Source: Mycobacterium sp. NAZ190054 (GTDB lineage: Bacteria > Actinomycetota > Actinomycetes > Mycobacteriales > Mycobacteriaceae). From it: a DNA stretch of 42,790 bases. This document shows, one piece after another, positions 39,375 to 42,790 of this stretch. Below the pieces are notes generated by a model. The model did no database searches and was not told the origin of the DNA. It was given only the letters and a program-made list of their open reading frames with translations. The DNA lies in contig NZ_LMVQ01000090.1 of the NCBI RefSeq assembly GCF_001545925.1, positions 1 to 42,790 on the forward strand, given 5' to 3'. The position numbers and the translations under genes were made by a program. How positions within the stretch are numbered: the first letter of the stretch is position 1; the number at the start of each line of letters is the position of its first letter.

Positions 39375-40503
39375 GGACGTCGTCTGCGAACCAGCGATGT
39401 CGTGTCCCGGGTCCTTCGCCAACTTCTCGGACTATTCCCTCGGCCGTCAGAGTCCGAAGTAGGTTTGTGGCACCGGGTTGGCTTACACCCAAGCGCTTTT
39501 GGACTTCCCGAACGGTCATGATGGGGTTTGCGAACAGAAGGTCTGCGACTTCAATCGCTCGACTCCTTCCTCCCTGAAGTGCCAGCCGATATTTTTCGCG
39601 GAGGTCAGCCAGTTCCTCGGCACGGCTGACAGCGTCGCTGGCTTGGCCGGCGATACCGAGCAGGAAGAAATCGAGCCATTCGTCGATCTCTCCGCGCTCG
39701 CGGATGAACTGGAGTCGGTCGTAGTACTCCTCTTTGCGTTGGTCGAAGTAGCTGGAGATATACAGGAGCGGCGTCGGCAACCGTCCTCTGTCCACGAGAT
39801 ACAAGATGATGAAAAGTCGGCCGATGCGACCGTTTCCGTCGAGGAACGGGTGGATCGTCTCGAACTGGTAATGCATCAGCGCGCATCGAATCAGCAATGG
39901 CAGCTTGGGATCGCCGTCATGCAGATACTTCTCCCAATCGTCGAGCGCTCTCCACATGTTGTCGACAGTCGGAGGGACAAAGCGCGCTGTACGCGGCTGA
40001 TTGTCCGGCGACGAGATCCAGTTCTGAGTCTGACGGAACTCTCCAGGTGTTCGTTCTTGGCCACGGACCCCGGTCAGCAGGATCTCGTGCATCTCCCGGA
40101 CCAGCCGCAAGGAGATGGGAAAGCCTTCTTCAAGGCGGCCTAGGCCGTGGCGTAGCGCAAGAATGTAGTTGCTGACTTCCTGGACGTCGGCGCGTGCGGA
40201 GGTACCGGTTACAGCGGCATCAAATACCTCTGTGACCGAGGCCTGGGTGCCTTCGATTCGAGAGCTCGCCACAGCTTCTCGGGTGATATATGCATTGACG
40301 AGCAGATGTGGGTCTGGCAGGAGCCGACCTGCACCGGCCAGCCGGCCGAGGGCGGCGTCTGCTTCCGATAAAAGCATGATCGTCTTCGGCCTGAGGACCA
40401 GCTCACGGGGGACGGGCATGGGGTCAAAAGCGTGGTAGGCAGCAGATCCGCCGGTCGACACCGCCCTGCCCCATTCGGAAGCTACAAACCTCTTTGGGTC
40501 CAC
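39355..40503 (-). CDS. Class II Fic-domain protein with C-terminal HTH
   Basis: This 382-aa protein is a Fic enzyme, which transfers AMP (or another nucleotide part) to target proteins. The core is HPFLDGNGRIGRLF. The inhibitory motif SSRIEG before the core marks a class II, self-inhibited member. A C-terminal winged helix (TVREVQKRLGVSQPGATNLL) follows, so the protein could bind its own promoter. GTG 40503 is used: TACCTT lies six bases before it on the minus strand, giving a leaderless start; TTG 40521 would run through the operator. The gene is clearly less GC-rich than its neighbours, which points to horizontal transfer. No antitoxin gene is seen next to it. Confidence 0.9.
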   Translation of the reverse strand: MDPKRFVASEWGRAVSTGGSAAYHAFDPMPVPRELVLRPKTIMLLSEADAALGRLAGAGRLLPDPHLLVNAYITREAVASSRIEGTQASVTEVFDAAVTGTSARADVQEVSNYILALRHGLGRLEEGFPISLRLVREMHEILLTGVRGQERTPGEFRQTQNWISSPDNQPRTARFVPPTVDNMWRALDDWEKYLHDGDPKLPLLIRCALMHYQFETIHPFLDGNGRIGRLFIILYLVDRGRLPTPLLYISSYFDQRKEEYYDRLQFIRERGEIDEWLDFFLLGIAGQASDAVSRAEELADLREKYRLALQGGRSRAIEVADLLFANPIMTVREVQKRLGVSQPGATNLLRTLTAEGIVREVGEGPGTRHRWFADDVLRVLDP

Positions 40504-40513
40504 GCCGACAAGG

Positions 40514-40539
40514 TATAACAAAACGGCGTTTTTGTTATA
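40514..40539. promoter_or_regulatory. Perfect palindromic operator before the Fic gene
   Basis: TATAACAAAA (40514-40523) and TTTTGTTATA (40530-40539) form an exact 10-bp inverted repeat around CGGCGT. It lies 11 bases upstream of the Fic start and overlaps its promoter. A second, weaker repeat TAGGTT/AACCTA follows at 40538-40556. The HTH at the Fic C-terminus is the obvious candidate binder. Confidence 0.7.
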
Positions 40540-40702
40540 GGTTGAGGCGTAACCTACAACCGTTGTTGTGCCCGATTGTTAAGCCGGCCCTGTCCTCGAC
40601 CGGCGCCGTTCCAAGGCCAAATCGCCAATAAGCAAGTGTGCAGCCGGTGGCGCGATCACGCCGCTGTGGGGCCCGCGCAAGTGTCAGGCCGCCGCAGGCT
40701 TT

Positions 40703-40730
40703 GTGCTTGGAGCGGCTCGGGGCCAAGCAC
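40703..40730 (-). terminator. Hairpin downstream of tRNA-Gly
   Basis: GTGCTTGG (40703-40710) pairs exactly with CCAAGCAC (40723-40730) around a 12-base loop. It lies 20 bases beyond the tRNA 3' end on the minus strand. No T-run follows, so it is a possible terminator or processing hairpin. Confidence 0.4.
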
Positions 40731-40749
40731 TTAGCAGGTCGGCTTTCGG

Positions 40750-40823
40750 TGGAGCCGGTGACGGGAATCGAACCCGCGTATTCAGCTTGGGAAGCTGATG
40801 TTCTGCCATTGAACTACACCGGC
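40750..40823 (-). tRNA. tRNA-Gly (anticodon CCC)
   Basis: The cloverleaf is complete. Acceptor GCCGGTG/CACCGGC is perfect, the anticodon stem TCAGC/GCTGA carries loop TTCCCAA with CCC at 40791-40789, and the T arm is GCGGG/CCCGT with loop TTCGATT. The discriminator is T (40753) and CCA is encoded (40752-40750). A TAGCCT box at 40843-40838 on the minus strand may be its -10. The position next to dcd matches glyU of M. tuberculosis as I recall it. Confidence 0.92.
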
Positions 40824-40907
40824 GTGTTTGATCAGGAAGGCTAACACCTCGCCGTCCGTCGGCGCCGCGGTGGCCGCAACCGGGCCACATCCCGTTACGC
40901 TCGTGCG

Positions 40908-41480
40908 GTGCTGCTCTCCGACCGCGACATCCGGGCCGAGATCAATGCCGGCAGGTTGGGTGTCGACCCGTTCGACGACAGCCTGGTCCAGCCCTCGAGC
41001 GTCGACGTCCGCCTCGACAACCTGTTCCGGGTCTTCAACAACACCCGCTACACCCACATCGACCCCGCACAGCGGCAGGACGACCTGACCAGCCTCGTCG
41101 AACCCAAGGAGGGCGAGCCGTTCGTGCTGCACCCCGGCGAGTTCGTGCTCGGCGCGACGCTGGAGCGGTGCACACTGCCCGACGACCTCGCCGGCCGGCT
41201 GGAGGGCAAGTCCTCCCTCGGCCGCCTCGGCCTGCTCACCCACTCGACCGCCGGGTTCATCGACCCCGGCTTCTCCGGGCACATCACGCTGGAGCTGTCC
41301 AACGTCGCGAACCTGCCCATCACGCTGTGGCCCGGCATGAAGATCGGCCAGCTGTGCCTGCTGCGCCTGACCAGCCCGGCCGAGCATCCGTACGGCAGCA
41401 CCTCGGTCGGCTCCAAATACCAGGGCCAGCGCGGCCCGACCCCGTCGCGCTCGTACCAGAATTTCCTCAGGACCAGCTGA
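40908..41480 (+). CDS. dcd: dCTP deaminase (dUMP-forming type)
   Basis: This 190-aa enzyme deaminates dCTP; the mycobacterial form is bifunctional and releases dUMP and pyrophosphate, feeding thymidylate synthesis. The full length and motifs agree: [72 protein letters not shown] and [18 protein letters not shown]. The GTG start at 40908 gives [12 protein letters not shown] as in the M. tuberculosis protein. The protein works as a trimer. No nearby gene is coupled to it. Confidence 0.96.
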   Translation: MLLSDRDIRAEINAGRLGVDPFDDSLVQPSSVDVRLDNLFRVFNNTRYTHIDPAQRQDDLTSLVEPKEGEPFVLHPGEFVLGATLERCTLPDDLAGRLEGKSSLGRLGLLTHSTAGFIDPGFSGHITLELSNVANLPITLWPGMKIGQLCLLRLTSPAEHPYGSTSVGSKYQGQRGPTPSRSYQNFLRTS

Positions 41481-41709
41481 CCGGAAACCGCACCGCCGCA
41501 TCGCCGGGAACGCGAGTAAGGTCGTGGACACCGGCGCCACCGGTCATTCGTGCCGACGCGTTCCGGCCAGGTCTTCAACCGCTGTCAGCTAACAGCGCGG
41601 GATGTAACGCGTCAGCTGATCGCGCCGATGAAGTATCTAGTTGTCGGCTCGCCGTGCCCGATGCAGCAGTGCCGACCGCAAAGCTATAGCAAACGTTTTG
41701 GAGGGGTCA

Positions 41710-42790
41710 GTGGACATCGTACTAGGTGTGTCGATGACACCTACGACGGTCCGCATGGTGCTGGTCGAAGGCGAAAAGGCCGACGGGGTCACCGTCGACC
41801 ACGACTCTTTCGACGTCACGTCGGTCGAGGGCTCAGCAAACGCTCCTGAGCAGGTCGTCTCGGCGGTGCTCGGCACCAAGGAAAGCGCCGCCACCGGGGG
41901 TCATCACCTCAAGTCCATCGGTGTGTCGTGGAGCGACCACGCCGAGGCGACCGCGCTGCGCGACGCGCTGGCCGCCCACGGCATCGACGACGTCATGCTC
42001 GTCTCCGAAAGCCACGCCGCCGCGTCGCTGGCCCAGGCCGTCGGCCGCGCCGTCGGCTACGACACCACCGCGTTGCTGTTCGTCGATCGCGACGCCGCGA
42101 CGCTGTCGGTCGTGCAGACCGATGACGGCTCGGTGGTCAAGGTGCTCAGCCGCAGCCTGCACAGCGCCGACGCGATGGCCGTGCTCACCGAGATGGCCGA
42201 GGCGGTCGCCGCGCAGCAGTCGCCACCGGACGGCATGTTCGTCGTCGGTTCCGGCGTGGACATCAGCTCGGTCAGAGCGCATCTGGAACATCTGGTCTCG
42301 TTGCCGGTCAGCGCCCCCGAGGAGGCCGAGTTGGCGCTCGCGCGCGGCGCCGCGCTGGCGTCGGCGGCGGCCCCGGCGTTCGAGGCGACGACCGTCGGGC
42401 TGGCCTACTCGCAGGACCCCGACGGCCCGACGGCCGGATCGCTGCTGCCCGGGCTGGCCGGTGCCGAGACCCAGTTGGCCCCGGTCGACACCGACGACGT
42501 CGTCGACGAGTTCGCGCCGACCGAGATGCGCCCGGCCGACGAAGGCCGCAAACCGTTCCTGCTCGTCGGCAGCGCGTTGACGTCCCTGTTCGTGATCGGC
42601 GTGGCCGCGCTGGTGGTGTCGCTGGCGATCAGCATCCGGCCCACCGCCGACCAGCGGCCCAGCCCGGCGAAGGCGCCATCACGGAGGACGCGGCCGAGGA
42701 GGACCCGGCCGAGGCGGAGGCCACCGTCGACGAGGACAGCACGGAAGGCGCGGCCGGGCAGGACTCGACCCGGACCACGGATGCGGAGGA
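41710..42790 (+). CDS. DUF7159-type membrane protein, runs off the window, probable frameshift in the tail
   Basis: This protein starts at GTG 41710 behind GGAGGGG (41700-41706) and is open to the window end (360 codons). The N-terminal half has an actin/Hsp70-like look (DIVLGVSMTPTTVRMVLVEG, then ALLFVDRDAATLSVVQTDDG, GMFVVGSGVDISSVRAH), and one membrane segment lies at about 293-315 (FLLVGSALTSLFVIGVAALV). After IRPTADQRP the reading frame turns into an Arg/Pro-rich run. A one-base shift instead gives an acidic tail (EDAAEEDPAEAEATVDED), which is what I would expect for this family. An assembly error or a real indel near 42655-42670 is likely. The function is unknown. Confidence 0.78.
   Translation, partial: MDIVLGVSMTPTTVRMVLVEGEKADGVTVDHDSFDVTSVEGSANAPEQVVSAVLGTKESAATGGHHLKSIGVSWSDHAEATALRDALAAHGIDDVMLVSESHAAASLAQAVGRAVGYDTTALLFVDRDAATLSVVQTDDGSVVKVLSRSLHSADAMAVLTEMAEAVAAQQSPPDGMFVVGSGVDISSVRAHLEHLVSLPVSAPEEAELALARGAALASAAAPAFEATTVGLAYSQDPDGPTAGSLLPGLAGAETQLAPVDTDDVVDEFAPTEMRPADEGRKPFLLVGSALTSLFVIGVAALVVSLAISIRPTADQRPSPAKAPSRRTRPRRTRPRRRPPSTRTARKARPGRTRPGPRMRR

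Noticed and set aside
40750..40823. tRNA-Gly as attachment site of an island carrying the Fic gene
   Set aside because: I looked for a copy of the tRNA 3' end near 39340-39400 and saw none, and there is no integrase.

Overview
The window reads as chromosome of a high-GC mycobacterium, most likely an environmental Mycolicibacterium-type species. The evidence is strong G/C codon bias, GTG/TTG and leaderless-looking starts behind TANNNT boxes, a DUF222/13E12 endonuclease gene, and recognisable neighbours of the M. tuberculosis Rv0307c-Rv0321 region: a 160-aa conserved protein, PAP2 phosphatase, exported L,D-transpeptidase, SnoaL protein, Pro/Thr-rich Hsp70-like protein, GH16 glucanase, tRNA-Gly and dcd. 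These synteny calls are from memory and were not searched.

Region 1 (1-10992). A transposase C-terminus is followed by a 13E12/DUF222 HNH endonuclease gene cut in two by a 9.34-kb integrated element. The element has the plan of the M. tuberculosis phiRv1 prophage: a large serine integrase at the left end, a small excisionase-like protein, short early genes, an HK97-type capsid gene and accessory genes. I could reconstruct all four attachment sites. The 4-bp core ACAT lies at 1330 and 10674. The two phage arms carry a perfect 13-bp inverted repeat, and joining the outer flanks restores the 13E12 frame through CRKHHLLKTFWG. The element encodes a capsid protein but no recognisable portal, terminase or protease, so it looks like a phage satellite or a reduced prophage. 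It also carries a WhiB-like regulator, a P63C protein on the opposite strand, a tRNA with anticodon CAU, a lipoprotein, and several repeat-rich non-coding stretches that may be operators or an origin.

Region 2 (11000-21200) is core-like. It holds an SDR-type NAD(P) protein, PAP2 and PAP2-diacylglycerol kinase proteins, an ArsR/AHSA1 pair with a perfect operator over the start codon, an L,D-transpeptidase, a SnoaL protein, the Thr-rich Hsp70-like membrane protein, an L-lactate dehydrogenase and a small excalibur protein. Many converging genes overlap by a few bases.

Region 3 (21180-30424) is a coherent catabolic-looking cluster around a GntR regulator with a 14-bp inverted repeat. An SDR and a FAD monooxygenase run leftward. 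GntR, a class III CoA-transferase, an ABC importer (lipoprotein, double-length permease, ATPase) and a divergent citrate-synthase-family enzyme run rightward. The pattern suggests uptake, CoA activation and condensation or cleavage of an organic acid; the substrate is unknown.

Region 4 (30440-42790) holds a DUF3303 protein, a TlpA/CcdA thiol-redox pair, a methanethiol oxidase/SBP56 protein, a GH16 glucanase, a serine beta-lactamase-like hydrolase, a GT4 glycosyltransferase facing an oxidoreductase pair, a lower-GC class II Fic protein with its own palindromic operator, tRNA-Gly(CCC), dcd, and a DUF7159-type membrane protein running off the end with an apparent frameshift in its tail.
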